64,000 nt of DNA from Aristaeella hokkaidonensis (GTDB taxonomy: Bacteria > Bacillota > Clostridia > Christensenellales > Aristaeellaceae), in NCBI RefSeq assembly GCF_018128945.1, contig NZ_CP068393.1, positions 2,728,001 through 2,792,000 on the forward strand. The letters run 5' to 3'. This document shows positions 17,378 to 26,698 of the stretch, piece after piece; position 1 is the stretch's first letter; the number at the start of each line of letters is the position of its first letter. The position numbers and the translations under genes are program-made. A model generated the notes under the pieces. It ran no database searches. It had not been told where the DNA came from and saw only the letters and a program-made list of their open reading frames with translations.

Positions 17378-18517
17378 ATGCTGATAGAAGAACTGAAACT
17401 CAAAAACTTCAGAAATTACAGCGAGCTGACACTTCACCCCCATCCCGGCGTCAATCTGTATTTCGGAAGGAACGGATCCGGCAAGACGAATCTGCTGGAA
17501 GCGATTCACTATTGCTCACTGGGCCGTTCCCACCGGATTTCAAATGATGCCAACGCGGTCAAAAACGGTGAAGCGTTTGCTCTTTCTTCTGTCTCCATCC
17601 GCAATTCATTAGGCCAGCGTGAAATCGCCGTACGCTTTCATCCTGATGAAACACAGAAAAAGTCCATCCTGCTGGACGGAAAAAAGATTGCGAAGTTTTC
17701 CGATATGATGGGCTGCCTGCGCTGCGTCATCTTTTCACCTGAAGATCTCGGATTGATCAAGGAAGGACCGTCCCTGCGGAGACGGTACCTGGATATGATG
17801 ATCAGCCAGATCAACAGGGGATATTTCATTGCCCTCCAGCAATACCGGACCTGCATGGATCAGCGGAATGCCCTGATCCGGAACCTGCGGGCAAACTCCT
17901 ATGCTGATACTTCCATGCTTTCAGCTTTTGAGGAAACAATGGCTGCTCCTGCAGCGGTGATTATCCGTGAAAGGAGGAGAATCGTTTCGCTCTTATCTGA
18001 ATGCGCACGGGAAACATATCAGCGGGTTTCGGATACAGATGAGGTTTTTCGTATGGCATATCATTCTTCTGTAAAGGAAGAAACAGAAATCGAGGAAGTC
18101 CTCTGCCGCCTCTTCAGGGAAAACAGGGAGGACGATATCCGGATGGGATTTACTTCTGTCGGTCCACACAGGGATGACCTGATCCTGACGCTGAATAAGA
18201 ACCAGATGAAACAGTTTGCCAGCCAGGGACAGATCCGGACAGCCGCTCTAAGCATGAAATTATCCCAGATGCAGATCCTGAGGGATCAGAGCGGCGAAGA
18301 GCCGGTACTCCTCCTGGATGACGTGATGAGCGAACTGGACCGGAAACGCCGGGCCTGCCTGATCGGTGAAATCAGCTCCTTCCAGACTTTTATCACCTGT
18401 GCTGACCGGGATGACGTGGACTGTGAAAAAGTGGATAAGATGTGGATGGTTTCAGCTGACGCAGGCGAGGCAAAGGTAGAAGAAATTCAGAATTCAGAAT
18501 TCAGAATTCAGAATTAA
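17378..18517 (+). CDS. recF: DNA replication and repair protein RecF
   Basis: A 379-residue SMC-like ATPase that loads RecA at gaps. Walker A is GRNGSGKT (30-37), and a late LLLDDVMSELD Walker B/D-loop is present. The start MLIEELKLKNFRNY matches family N-termini; a longer frame would begin inside the preceding hairpin. The last residues (IQNSEFRIQN) are encoded by a heptamer array, and the stop TAA is formed by its final unit, so the repeat has supplied the C-terminus. Conserved motifs are not affected. Confidence 0.95.
   Translation: MLIEELKLKNFRNYSELTLHPHPGVNLYFGRNGSGKTNLLEAIHYCSLGRSHRISNDANAVKNGEAFALSSVSIRNSLGQREIAVRFHPDETQKKSILLDGKKIAKFSDMMGCLRCVIFSPEDLGLIKEGPSLRRRYLDMMISQINRGYFIALQQYRTCMDQRNALIRNLRANSYADTSMLSAFEETMAAPAAVIIRERRRIVSLLSECARETYQRVSDTDEVFRMAYHSSVKEETEIEEVLCRLFRENREDDIRMGFTSVGPHRDDLILTLNKNQMKQFASQGQIRTAALSMKLSQMQILRDQSGEEPVLLLDDVMSELDRKRRACLIGEISSFQTFITCADRDDVDCEKVDKMWMVSADAGEAKVEEIQNSEFRIQN
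18484..18515 (+). repeat. heptamer array AATTCAG, forward, overlapping the recF 3' end
   Basis: Four identical AATTCAG units followed by AATT. It lies inside the last codons of recF and is the left arm of a pair completed at 18772-18803. Confidence 0.9.
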
Positions 18518-18563
18518 ATGTTTACGATACTTATATATTATGGTTTGTATATATACAGCTGAA

Positions 18564-18579
18564 TGTTTCACGTGAAACA
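18564..18579. promoter_or_regulatory. parS site 1 (ParB binding)
   Basis: TGTTTCACGTGAAACA is identical to the Bacillus-type parS consensus, and the palindrome extends to 24 bp (18560-18583). ParB loaded here spreads and recruits SMC to segregate origins. Confidence 0.93.
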
Positions 18580-18681
18580 TTCATCATGAATCATTGATCT
18601 ATAAGGATATAACCAGGATGTTATAAAACTCGACAATTGGCTACACAAAAGATTTAGGTAAAAGTAGGTTATAGATGATAT

Positions 18682-18697
18682 TGTTTCACGTGAAACA
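18682..18697. promoter_or_regulatory. parS site 2 (ParB binding)
   Basis: A second exact TGTTTCACGTGAAACA, in a 22-bp palindrome (18679-18700), 118 bp from site 1. Confidence 0.93.
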
Positions 18698-18771
18698 ATA
18701 AGGTAAACTGGTTCAATAATATAGGTTGCAGGGAACAGATGAAACCAATGTCATGAGGACACAGTATATAT

Positions 18772-18803
18772 AATTCTGAATTCTGAATTCTGAATTCTGA
18801 ATT
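18772..18803 (-). repeat. heptamer array CTGAATT, reverse
   Basis: AATT followed by four CTGAATT units, the exact reverse complement of the array at 18484-18515. The pair brackets both parS sites. Confidence 0.9.
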
Positions 18804-18820
18804 ATAAAATCGGAGATTTT

Positions 18821-21800
18821 ATGATGTGGACAGAAGACCAGCAAAGGGTGATCAGCTCCTCGTCGCAGAGGCTGATTTGTTCCGCTGCGGCCGGCAGCGG
18901 TAAAACTGCTGTCATGATTGAAAGAATTGTGAGGCTGATCCGGGAAGGAGCAGACCCTTTTTCTTTTCTGGTGATTACCTTTACCAACGCTGCTGCCGCG
19001 GAAATGAAGGAAAAGATCCGGAAACGGCTGCTGGCGGAAAGAAAGGATCCGATCATAGCTTCGGCTGCGGAAAAAGCGTCTGCCATGGAAATCTGCACGA
19101 TCCATGCCTTCTGCCAGCATCTGATCCGGCAGGAGTTCCAGATTGTCGGAGTGGATCCTTTCTTCCAGATCAGTACCGGCGCCCAGCGGGAACAGTTGTT
19201 TGCGGATGCTTTCCGACAGGCGTGCAACAAACTGAGGGATGAAGAAGATGCAGATTACCTGTCCTTCATCCGGCAGTATGAACCGGGAGAAGCCAGGACA
19301 ATTGTCACAACGGTCTGGGGCTTTATTATGAGTCTTCCTGATCCCTTCGGCTGGCTGAAAACGAAGGCTGAGGACGTTCCGCTGTATGTGGACCGGGATC
19401 ATCCCTGGTTCCGGACGGTATCCCGGATGGTCAATGAAAAAATCCTGCGGCTTCAGATTATTCTGAGGCAGCAGGCGGATATGTTTGATGAATATGAAAA
19501 ACAGGAAGCTTACCGTCCTGTCTTTATTGAGGATCAGAAACGGGTGGAGACGCTTTGCCGCTGGAAAGACGGAGAAGATATCAGCCGTGACGAACTGGAA
19601 AAAGGTTTCTGCAAAGCTCCGGTTCTGAGAAACCTGAATGACCGGGAGATTGACTGGAAAGAACGGTACCAGAATTACCGGAAACAGCTGAAGGATATCT
19701 GCAGCGAACTGCAAACCTGGATTCTGCCGGATCATGAGAAAATCACAAGGGAGTTTACGGAAATCCGAAATTCCCTGCGGGGCCTTGCGAGAATTACGGA
19801 AGAAACCCATCTGGCCTATGAAAAGAATAAAGCCCGAGCCTGTGTGCTGGATTTCACCGATCTGGAACATAAAGCCCTGGCAATTCTTCAGGACGAAACA
19901 GTCAGGGAATCGGTCCGGAGCCGTTATCAGCGGATATTTGTGGATGAATGCCAGGACGTTTCCTCTGTCCAGGATGCTTTGATCCAGGCGCTGGCCGGGG
20001 AAAACAATACCCTGTTTATGGTCGGGGATGTAAAGCAGAGCATCTATCGATTCCGCCAGGCCAATCCGAAGCTGTTTCTTTCCCGGATTACGGATCAGGG
20101 ACCGGACGCGGGAGAGTGTATTTTCCTGCAAGAAAACTTCCGTTCCCGTCCGGAAGTCCTGGAAACAGCCAATATCATTTTCCGGGAAGTCATGCGGAAA
20201 GAGGCTGCGGACCTTGAATATGCGCCGTCGGATGAGCTGCGGGCCGGCCGCACTGACTGTGAAGATCATGTACCCGTGATGGTGGATCTGCTGAATGTGG
20301 GCGAGGAGCAGACACGACTGGAAGCTGTCGCGAATCATACGGCGGAACAGATCCGGCAAATGATTGAGGAAAAGAAATACAGATATAAGGATATGATGAT
20401 CCTGATGCCGGAGGTCAGCACCGACGGACCGAAACTGACGGATCTGCTGAAGGAACGGGGCATTCCTGTCTTCTTTGATGGAAAAGGCGGCTTCTTTGAA
20501 CAGCAGGAAGTAATCGTTTTCCGCAACCTGCTGATGCTGGTGGATAATCCCCATCTGGATCTTCCCCTGCTGACCGCTCTGGTGAATCCACCCTTTGACT
20601 TTACGGAAGAAGAACTGAGTCATATCCGCCTGAAGTATACCGGCAAAAAGAAGCCGTTCTGGCAGGCCTTTGAGATGATGGCGGAAGAAAAGAGCCCGCT
20701 GGGAATGAAATGCCGGGAGGTAAAGGAAAAGCTGGAGGGCTGGCGTTTCCTGGCACCGCGGACACAGCTTTCAGATTTTCTCTGGTATCTGCTGGAGGAT
20801 ACGCTCCTGTGCGCAATTTACGGAGCGTCGGATCACGGAAATGCTGCCAAAAAGAACCTGAGAAGCCTCTGTCTTCAGGCGGAGCAGGCAGCGGATCATG
20901 GCATATACAGCCTGAGGGATTTCCTGAACTTCCTGTCTGAGCAGGCGTCCGGCGGTGAAATGCAGGCTGCTTCGGCTTTGGGGAATGACGATGACCTGGT
21001 CCGGATTATGACTATGCATAAATCAAAAGGCCTGCAGTTTCCGGTTGTGTTCTGCCTGGGGCTGGATAAGGGCCTGAAGGGGAAAGCCGGAGAACGCGTC
21101 CAGCTGGACGAGGAGCTGGGCCTGTGCCTGCGCTACAAGGTTCCGGAGTGGCGCCTGTGCCGGAAAACGGCAGCGGATGAAATCTTCACATGGAAAAAAG
21201 ATCATGACGTGAAGGCGGAAAAAATCTGTCTTCTCTATGTGGCAATCACCCGGGCCCAGGAAAAATTATTCCTTGTCGGAACGGAGACGGACCGGCCGAT
21301 CTGGTACATGCCTCCCGGGGATCACAGAACGCTGGCTGCCTCAGATTACCTGGATCTGGTTTTACCTGCACTGATGGATAACGACAAGAAATCCACAAGC
21401 TGTGCACAGGCCTCAAAGCCTTATGAAATAAGGATTTTTGATAGTATTCAACAGAAAACTGTGGAAAGACCGGAAGTTATCCACAACCTGAAATCATGGG
21501 TTGAAACCTTACTTTCTGCACCGCCTGTGGATGAACTGTGGAAGAATGATTCTGAAGAAAAAAAACTTCCGGAGGACGAAAACCGGCTGAAAAAATACTC
21601 CGTCACAGCATTGCTCCGGAATGCGCGTAACCGTATCTTCCTGGAGAACGAGGAACAAACGCCGGAAGAGAAGCGTACGCCGGATTATGTGGAGCATATG
21701 CTCCGGAAGTATGAGACGGGCAGCAGGCCCTCGTTTATGGATCCTGTGAAGGAAGCCGGAGGCGCCGCCAGGGGTACGGTAATCCACCGTTTCCTGTCCC

Positions 21801-22246
21801 TTGTGAACCTGGATGCCATGAGGCAGGAGGGCGGAACGGATGCTGAACAGCTGATCGCTGTAAGGGACAGGCTGGTCAGCGAGCAGGTTTTCACACCGGA
21901 AGAGGCGGCCTGGATCCGTCCTGAAATCATCAGCAGGTTCTTCACATCCGAAATCGGGAAACGGATGCTGGCCAGTCCGGAAGTCCACAGGGAATGGGAT
22001 TTCAACCTGTATGTGCAGGAACGGGGTATGATTGTGCAGGGAATGATTGACTGTGCCTTCCGGGAAGGCGACGGATGGATCCTGCTGGACTACAAAACGG
22101 ACCATATCGAAAATGAAGAAGAGTTTATGGAGGAGTATCGTCCCCAGCTTGAGTGGTATGCTGTCGCACTGCGGGAACTGACCGGTAAACCGGTCCTGGA
22201 GAGCTGGCTTTATGCTCTGTCTGTGGATAAAGCATACAGGCTTTAA
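18821..22246 (+). CDS. addA: ATP-dependent helicase/nuclease subunit A (AddA)
   Basis: A 1141-residue UvrD-like helicase fused to a RecB-type nuclease, for processing double-strand breaks. Walker A is AAAGSGKT (22-29); TIHAFC, VDECQDVS, GDVKQSIYRFR and the late VAITRAQE helicase motifs are present. The nuclease motif has Asp near residue 1077 and DYK near 1090. CGGAGATTTT precedes the ATG. The usual partner gene addB is not adjacent and was not seen in the window. Three perfect DnaA boxes or near-boxes fall in the 3' end of this gene. Confidence 0.95.
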   Translation: MMWTEDQQRVISSSSQRLICSAAAGSGKTAVMIERIVRLIREGADPFSFLVITFTNAAAAEMKEKIRKRLLAERKDPIIASAAEKASAMEICTIHAFCQHLIRQEFQIVGVDPFFQISTGAQREQLFADAFRQACNKLRDEEDADYLSFIRQYEPGEARTIVTTVWGFIMSLPDPFGWLKTKAEDVPLYVDRDHPWFRTVSRMVNEKILRLQIILRQQADMFDEYEKQEAYRPVFIEDQKRVETLCRWKDGEDISRDELEKGFCKAPVLRNLNDREIDWKERYQNYRKQLKDICSELQTWILPDHEKITREFTEIRNSLRGLARITEETHLAYEKNKARACVLDFTDLEHKALAILQDETVRESVRSRYQRIFVDECQDVSSVQDALIQALAGENNTLFMVGDVKQSIYRFRQANPKLFLSRITDQGPDAGECIFLQENFRSRPEVLETANIIFREVMRKEAADLEYAPSDELRAGRTDCEDHVPVMVDLLNVGEEQTRLEAVANHTAEQIRQMIEEKKYRYKDMMILMPEVSTDGPKLTDLLKERGIPVFFDGKGGFFEQQEVIVFRNLLMLVDNPHLDLPLLTALVNPPFDFTEEELSHIRLKYTGKKKPFWQAFEMMAEEKSPLGMKCREVKEKLEGWRFLAPRTQLSDFLWYLLEDTLLCAIYGASDHGNAAKKNLRSLCLQAEQAADHGIYSLRDFLNFLSEQASGGEMQAASALGNDDDLVRIMTMHKSKGLQFPVVFCLGLDKGLKGKAGERVQLDEELGLCLRYKVPEWRLCRKTAADEIFTWKKDHDVKAEKICLLYVAITRAQEKLFLVGTETDRPIWYMPPGDHRTLAASDYLDLVLPALMDNDKKSTSCAQASKPYEIRIFDSIQQKTVERPEVIHNLKSWVETLLSAPPVDELWKNDSEEKKLPEDENRLKKYSVTALLRNARNRIFLENEEQTPEEKRTPDYVEHMLRKYETGSRPSFMDPVKEAGGAARGTVIHRFLSLVNLDAMRQEGGTDAEQLIAVRDRLVSEQVFTPEEAAWIRPEIISRFFTSEIGKRMLASPEVHREWDFNLYVQERGMIVQGMIDCAFREGDGWILLDYKTDHIENEEEFMEEYRPQLEWYAVALRELTGKPVLESWLYALSVDKAYRL

Positions 22247-22417
22247 GGGACAGGAAAAGGCTCTGGAATCCTTATACACAATTTACACAGGTTATCCACA
22301 ACCTGCAAAGCCTTATATCATTGGACATCAAAAAACACCGATCCAGGAAAGTGAGGAAAATCAACGCTTTCATGGATCGGTGTTATTAATGAACAGGCCT
22401 GGGAAAACTGTGGATAA
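21477..22417. promoter_or_regulatory. cluster of perfect DnaA boxes (oriC candidate)
   Basis: Exact TTATCCACA occurs at 21477-21485 and 22292-22300; its reverse complement occurs at 22222-22230 and 22409-22417; TTATACACA is at 22272-22280. A one-mismatch box is at 21526-21534. Four lie within 200 bp around the addA stop and the following gap. Confidence 0.65.
22329..22386 (+). terminator. terminator between addA and the convergent MBL gene
   Basis: Perfect 12-bp stem AACACCGATCCA/TGGATCGGTGTT with a 27-base loop, preceded by AAAA and followed by ATTAAT; it can serve both strands. Confidence 0.6.
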
Positions 22418-22447
22418 CTTGTGGAAAACAGCCTCAAAGCTATTAAA

Positions 22448-23368
22448 TCATTCGGCTTCAGGGTCCTGATCATCCTCTTCCGCAAGGGATGCAAGGGGAA
22501 GATCGCTCTCCAGGAAAGGATCGTCTTCCGACAGCATGGTATCTCCTTCATCAAGGGGCAGTTCCGAGCCGTCTGCCGGGGCGTTCTCATCCGTTTCCCC
22601 GGCGTTTTCATCTGACGGGAAGGAGACGTTCAGGTAATGATCCTCATCCGCCTGGATCCGGAGCCTGTCTCCGTATCCGGGAAGGGCGATCACTTCTGTT
22701 GTACGGCAGCTGGCTGTACGGGCATAATCCAGGGCAGTGTCCGCACGACGGAAATAATGCATCGGGATCAGGATCCGGGGCTTGGCGCTGAGAATGAAAT
22801 AGTTTGCACCGGCCTCAAACATGGCACCCTGCCGGGGATCAACCGGGAAAAAGGCCACGTCGATCTTCTGCTGTTCAAGCGGTTTGACGGCCTTACGGAA
22901 CTCAGCGTCCGCTTCTTCGATCTCCTGCATGGTGGATTCTTCCCGCCAGTGCCAGAAATTCAGGTCCCCTGCGTGGAAGATCCGGATACCGCAGAACTCC
23001 GTCAGAAAACTGACGCCAAGGTCTGTGGAATCAAAAGCGGTTACAGTAAGCTCCTCAGACAGCTTCAGGGTGTCTCCCGGTGCCATCCGCTTGCCGCGGG
23101 TACCCACGGGCATATCTGAGGAGACAATATAGGTCACATTTCCGGCTTCACTCCAGGTGAAAACGATCGGATCCAGGTGATCAACATGCTCATGGCTGAT
23201 GAATACAAATACGTTCTCATATTGTCTGAGCTGCTCGGTGGTGATCTGCCTGTCTGGCTTCAGTTCACCGTTCTCTCCGCGCCAATAGTCAAAGACCACA
23301 AGCGTCCGTTCACTCGCGACGGAAAAACCGCTGTGGTAATAATGAGTAATTAACAGATTGTGCTCCAC
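22448..23368 (-). CDS. MBL-fold metal-dependent hydrolase
   Basis: A protein of about 306 residues with the metallo-beta-lactamase metal motif HEHVDH (residues 59-64 from the chosen start) and a later HAGD, resembling UlaG-like hydrolases. The C-terminal 50 residues are highly acidic and probably disordered. The start is uncertain: GTG at 23368 has GGAGGTG nine bases upstream and lies just before the first conserved strand, whereas an in-frame ATG at 23443 has no ribosome binding site. It is a single gene convergent with addA. The substrate is unknown. Confidence 0.78.
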   Translation of the reverse strand: MEHNLLITHYYHSGFSVASERTLVVFDYWRGENGELKPDRQITTEQLRQYENVFVFISHEHVDHLDPIVFTWSEAGNVTYIVSSDMPVGTRGKRMAPGDTLKLSEELTVTAFDSTDLGVSFLTEFCGIRIFHAGDLNFWHWREESTMQEIEEADAEFRKAVKPLEQQKIDVAFFPVDPRQGAMFEAGANYFILSAKPRILIPMHYFRRADTALDYARTASCRTTEVIALPGYGDRLRIQADEDHYLNVSFPSDENAGETDENAPADGSELPLDEGDTMLSEDDPFLESDLPLASLAEEDDQDPEAE

Positions 23369-23655
23369 GCAGACGCGCACCTCCACGGCATTGCAAATAG
23401 CATCCTTCGTCTTTCCGGCTAAAGGGTGTGTAAGACAAATCATCTATCTAAAAGCCGCCTGAGGACAATAGGCAGCGAACCTAGCTGAGCATGAGTTTAA
23501 CACCGTTTCCCACTATTGTCAAATTCTGCCCCTGTTATCTCCACGAAGAGACATAATTTTGTCTCCAAATGGGCTGAGTTTGATACTCAATCCCCACTGG
23601 AAAGGAAAATCCGGGAAGATCTGATACAGAAATAGGGATCATATGCAAAAAAGAA

Positions 23656-23679
23656 GAGGACCGCCTGACGGCGGCCCTC
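23656..23679 (-). terminator. terminator of the isomerase-like gene
   Basis: Stem GAGGaCCGCC/GGCGGcCCTC with loop TGAC, followed on the minus strand by TTCTTTTTTGC. The rest of 23444-23655 holds nothing that I recognise. Confidence 0.85.
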
Positions 23680-23696
23680 AGAAAGGCTTTTGAGAA

Positions 23697-25184
23697 TTAT
23701 GCCCAGGGATTCTCGGTGGGATAGGGCAGATTCTTGGGCTGGTTCCAGGCGATGTCCTTCACGCCCAGGTACTTGAACACTTCGAACAGGAGCTTTCCGC
23801 AGTGAGCGAACGCAACAGCGCCGTGATGCGGATAGCGCTTCTGCACCAGCACGTGGCGGTAGAAGCGGCCCATTTCCTTGATGGCAAAGATACCGATGCC
23901 GCCGAAGGACTGGGTGGCTACGGGCAGCACTTCGCCTTCAGCCAGGTAGGCACGAACTTCGCCTTCGCTGTCGCACTGCAGGCGATAGAAGGTGATGGGG
24001 CCGGCGGCGATGTCGCCTTCCAGTGTGCCGCGGGTGAAGTCCGGTTCGCTTCCTTCGGGCTCCAGCAGACGATGCTGGATCAGCTGATATTTGATAGCGC
24101 GGCTGTCGCACATCTTGCAGCTGGGGGTGTTGCCGCAGTGGAAGCCCATGAAGGTGTCATGCAGTTCGTAGTCGAACTTGCCCTTGATGTCTTTGTCGTA
24201 GATGTATTCCGGAACGCTGTTGTTGATGTCCAGCAGGGTCACGGCGTCGCCTGTCAGGCAGGCACCGATGTACTCGCTCAGGCAGCCGTAGATGTCCACT
24301 TCGCAGGAGACCGGGATGCCGCGGGAAGCCAGACGGCTGTTGACGTAGCAGGGCTCGAAGCCGAACTGGGACGGGAAGGCGGGCCAGCACTTGTCAGCAA
24401 AGGCCACATACTTCCGGGCGCCCTTGTGGGCTTCCGCCCAGTCGAGCAGGGTCAGTTCAAACTGAGCCATGCGCTCGAGCATATCGCTATAGTATTTGCC
24501 TTCGCCCATTTCCTTGGCCATGTCTTCGCAGACGGCGGGAATGCGCTTGTCACCGGCGTGCTCTTTGTAGCTGACCAGCAGGTCCAGTTCGCTGTTCTCT
24601 TCGATTTCGATGCCCAGCTCATACAGTCCCTTGATGGGAGCGTTGCAGGCGAAGAAGTCCTGGGGACGGGGTCCGAAGGTGATGATCTTCAGATTCTTCA
24701 GTCCGACGATCACGCGGGCGATCGGGATGAACTCGGCGATCTTGTCGGCCAGTTCTCCGGCGGTGCCCACGGGATATTCCGGGATATAGCCCTTCAGGTG
24801 GCGCATACCCAGGTTGTAGGAGCAGTTCAGCATACCGCAGTACGCGTCGCCGCGGCCATTGATCATGTCTCCGTCGCCTTCAGCGGCAGCCACGAACATC
24901 ACGGGGCCGTCGAAGTAACGGGCGATCAGGGTTTCAGGGGTTTCAGGGCCGAAGTTGCCCAGGAACACGCATGCAGCGTTGCAGCCGGCGGCGTTGAGCT
25001 CTTCCACAGCCTTGAGCATGTCTTTTTCATTCTCAACGGTGGTTTTGATTTCAACGAAATCCAGTTTCTTCTGGCCGCACTTTTCAGCGATGGCGGCACG
25101 GCGCTTTTCGCTCAGCGCGATGGGGAAACAGTCGCGGCTGACGGCGACGAGTCCCAGCTTGATGACGGGGATGTTTTCCATCAT
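23697..25184 (-). CDS. L-fucose/L-arabinose isomerase family protein
   Basis: A 495-residue soluble protein with the layout of the fucose isomerase/arabinose isomerase-like superfamily: an N-terminal domain with VFLGNFGPETPETLIARYFDG, a central domain and a C-terminal barrel with DIYGCLSEYIGACLTGD and a FHCGNTP stretch. Members interconvert aldoses and ketoses or act on related sugars using Mn2+. The ATG at 25184 follows GGAGGAGGTCTGTACCC. It is monocistronic, with no kinase, aldolase or sugar transporter nearby, so the sugar cannot be named. Confidence 0.82.
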   Translation of the reverse strand: MMENIPVIKLGLVAVSRDCFPIALSEKRRAAIAEKCGQKKLDFVEIKTTVENEKDMLKAVEELNAAGCNAACVFLGNFGPETPETLIARYFDGPVMFVAAAEGDGDMINGRGDAYCGMLNCSYNLGMRHLKGYIPEYPVGTAGELADKIAEFIPIARVIVGLKNLKIITFGPRPQDFFACNAPIKGLYELGIEIEENSELDLLVSYKEHAGDKRIPAVCEDMAKEMGEGKYYSDMLERMAQFELTLLDWAEAHKGARKYVAFADKCWPAFPSQFGFEPCYVNSRLASRGIPVSCEVDIYGCLSEYIGACLTGDAVTLLDINNSVPEYIYDKDIKGKFDYELHDTFMGFHCGNTPSCKMCDSRAIKYQLIQHRLLEPEGSEPDFTRGTLEGDIAAGPITFYRLQCDSEGEVRAYLAEGEVLPVATQSFGGIGIFAIKEMGRFYRHVLVQKRYPHHGAVAFAHCGKLLFEVFKYLGVKDIAWNQPKNLPYPTENPWA

Positions 25185-25386
25185 GGGTACAGACCTCCTC
25201 CATAAACTATCCATAAATAAATATGTACGGACTTACCGTAGCTTAAAGGATATCATTCCAGGGGCTGTAAGTCAAGAAATTTGAGGTTTTTTCAACGTTT
25301 CCCGCCCATTTTTCACAAATGCCCGAAACGATTGTAAAATCTGTGCTGAAAGCGCTGCCAAAACAAACAGAAAACGAAAAAACATG

Positions 25387-25415
25387 TTGCAAAACAAGGG
25401 AAAAACAGGTACAAT
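25387..25415 (+). promoter_or_regulatory. promoter of gap
   Basis: TTGCAA and TACAAT with a 17-bp spacer, 56 bp before the gap start. Confidence 0.65.
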
Positions 25416-25470
25416 ACCATGCGGACCTAATATATTGCATAAAGCGACTAACTTAGAGGAGGGTTTTTCC

Positions 25471-26502
25471 ATGGCAGTTAAAGTTGCGATTAATGGCTTC
25501 GGTCGTATCGGCCGTCTTGCGTTCCGTCAGATGTTCGGCGCTCCTGGTTATGATGTCGTTGCGATCAACGACCTGACCAGCCCCGCGATGCTGGCTCACC
25601 TGCTGAAGTACGATACCGCTCAGGGCAGCTACTGCGGCCGCATCGGTGAGAACAAGCACACCGTCGAAGCGACTGAAAATTCTATCATCGTTGATGGCAA
25701 AGAGATCATCATCTACGCTATCAAGGATGCCAAAGAGTGCCCCTGGGGCGAGCTGGGCGTAGACGTCGTGCTGGAGTGCACCGGCTTCTACACCTCCAAG
25801 GAAAAGGCTTCCGCTCATATCGAAGCCGGCGCCAAGAAGGTTGTTATCTCCGCTCCCGCTGGTAACGACCTGCCCACCATCGTTTACAACGTTAACCACA
25901 AGACCCTGAAGCCCGAAGACACGGTCATCTCCGCTGCCAGCTGCACCACCAACTGCCTGGCTCCCATGACCAAGGCTCTGAATGATGCTTTCCCGATCCA
26001 GGCTGGTATCATGACCACCGTTCACGCCTACACCGGCGACCAGATGATCCTGGACGGCCCGCAGCGCAAGGGTGACGTGCAGCGTGCCCGTGCCGGCGCC
26101 GCCAACATCGTTCCCAACAGCACCGGTGCTGCCAAGGCCATCGGCCTGGTTATCCCCGAGCTGAACGGCAAGCTGATCGGCTCTGCCCAGCGCGTGCCCG
26201 TCCCCACCGGCTCCACCACGATCCTCGTGGCCGTCGTGAAGGGCAAGGACGTGACCAAGGAAGCGATCAACGCCGCTATGAAGGCTCAGAGCTCTGAATC
26301 CTTCGGCTACACCACCGAGAAACTCGTTTCCTCCGATATCATCGGCATGACCTATGGCTCCCTGTTCGATGCCAACCAGACCATGGTTAACCAGATCGAC
26401 GAAGACACCTATCAGGTGCAGGTCGTTTCCTGGTACGACAATGAGAACAGCTACACCAGCCAGATGGTCCGCACCATCAAGTACTTCGCTGAACTGAAAT
26501 AA
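25471..26502 (+). CDS. gap: glyceraldehyde-3-phosphate dehydrogenase
   Basis: A 343-residue glycolytic enzyme that oxidises glyceraldehyde 3-phosphate to 1,3-bisphosphoglycerate with NAD+. The NAD-binding start is INGFGRIGR, and the active-site Cys158 lies in [20 protein letters not shown] precedes the ATG. Codon choice is strongly restricted, as expected of a highly expressed gene. It is monocistronic between a clear promoter and a strong terminator; the usual glycolytic neighbours (pgk, tpiA) are absent. Confidence 0.98.
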   Translation: MAVKVAINGFGRIGRLAFRQMFGAPGYDVVAINDLTSPAMLAHLLKYDTAQGSYCGRIGENKHTVEATENSIIVDGKEIIIYAIKDAKECPWGELGVDVVLECTGFYTSKEKASAHIEAGAKKVVISAPAGNDLPTIVYNVNHKTLKPEDTVISAASCTTNCLAPMTKALNDAFPIQAGIMTTVHAYTGDQMILDGPQRKGDVQRARAGAANIVPNSTGAAKAIGLVIPELNGKLIGSAQRVPVPTGSTTILVAVVKGKDVTKEAINAAMKAQSSESFGYTTEKLVSSDIIGMTYGSLFDANQTMVNQIDEDTYQVQVVSWYDNENSYTSQMVRTIKYFAELK

Positions 26503-26600
26503 TTCATTCAGTTCAAGGATCCTGCCCATCATTCAGGATGACATCAGGTTATCCGGTATGAATGAAGGGATCTGCGAGATACGGTAGTTGCGAAAATCAT

Positions 26601-26635
26601 GCCCGCTGTCGGAGAACCGACAGCGGGCAGTTTTT
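26601..26635 (+). terminator. terminator of gap
   Basis: Perfect stem GCCCGCTGTCGG/CCGACAGCGGGC with an AGAA loop, then AGTTTTT. Confidence 0.92.
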
Positions 26636-26698
26636 GTGCCTTCTTCGGGTCAGGGAAACGGATACCACGATTACTGACTGTAAGGAGACATTTTTTAT

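Larger units (their letters stand above)
18518..18820. other. recF-addA intergenic centromere-like region
   Basis: A 303-bp AT-rich gap without a gene. It contains two perfect parS palindromes and, at its right end, a reverse heptamer array just before the addA ribosome binding site. Confidence 0.7.
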
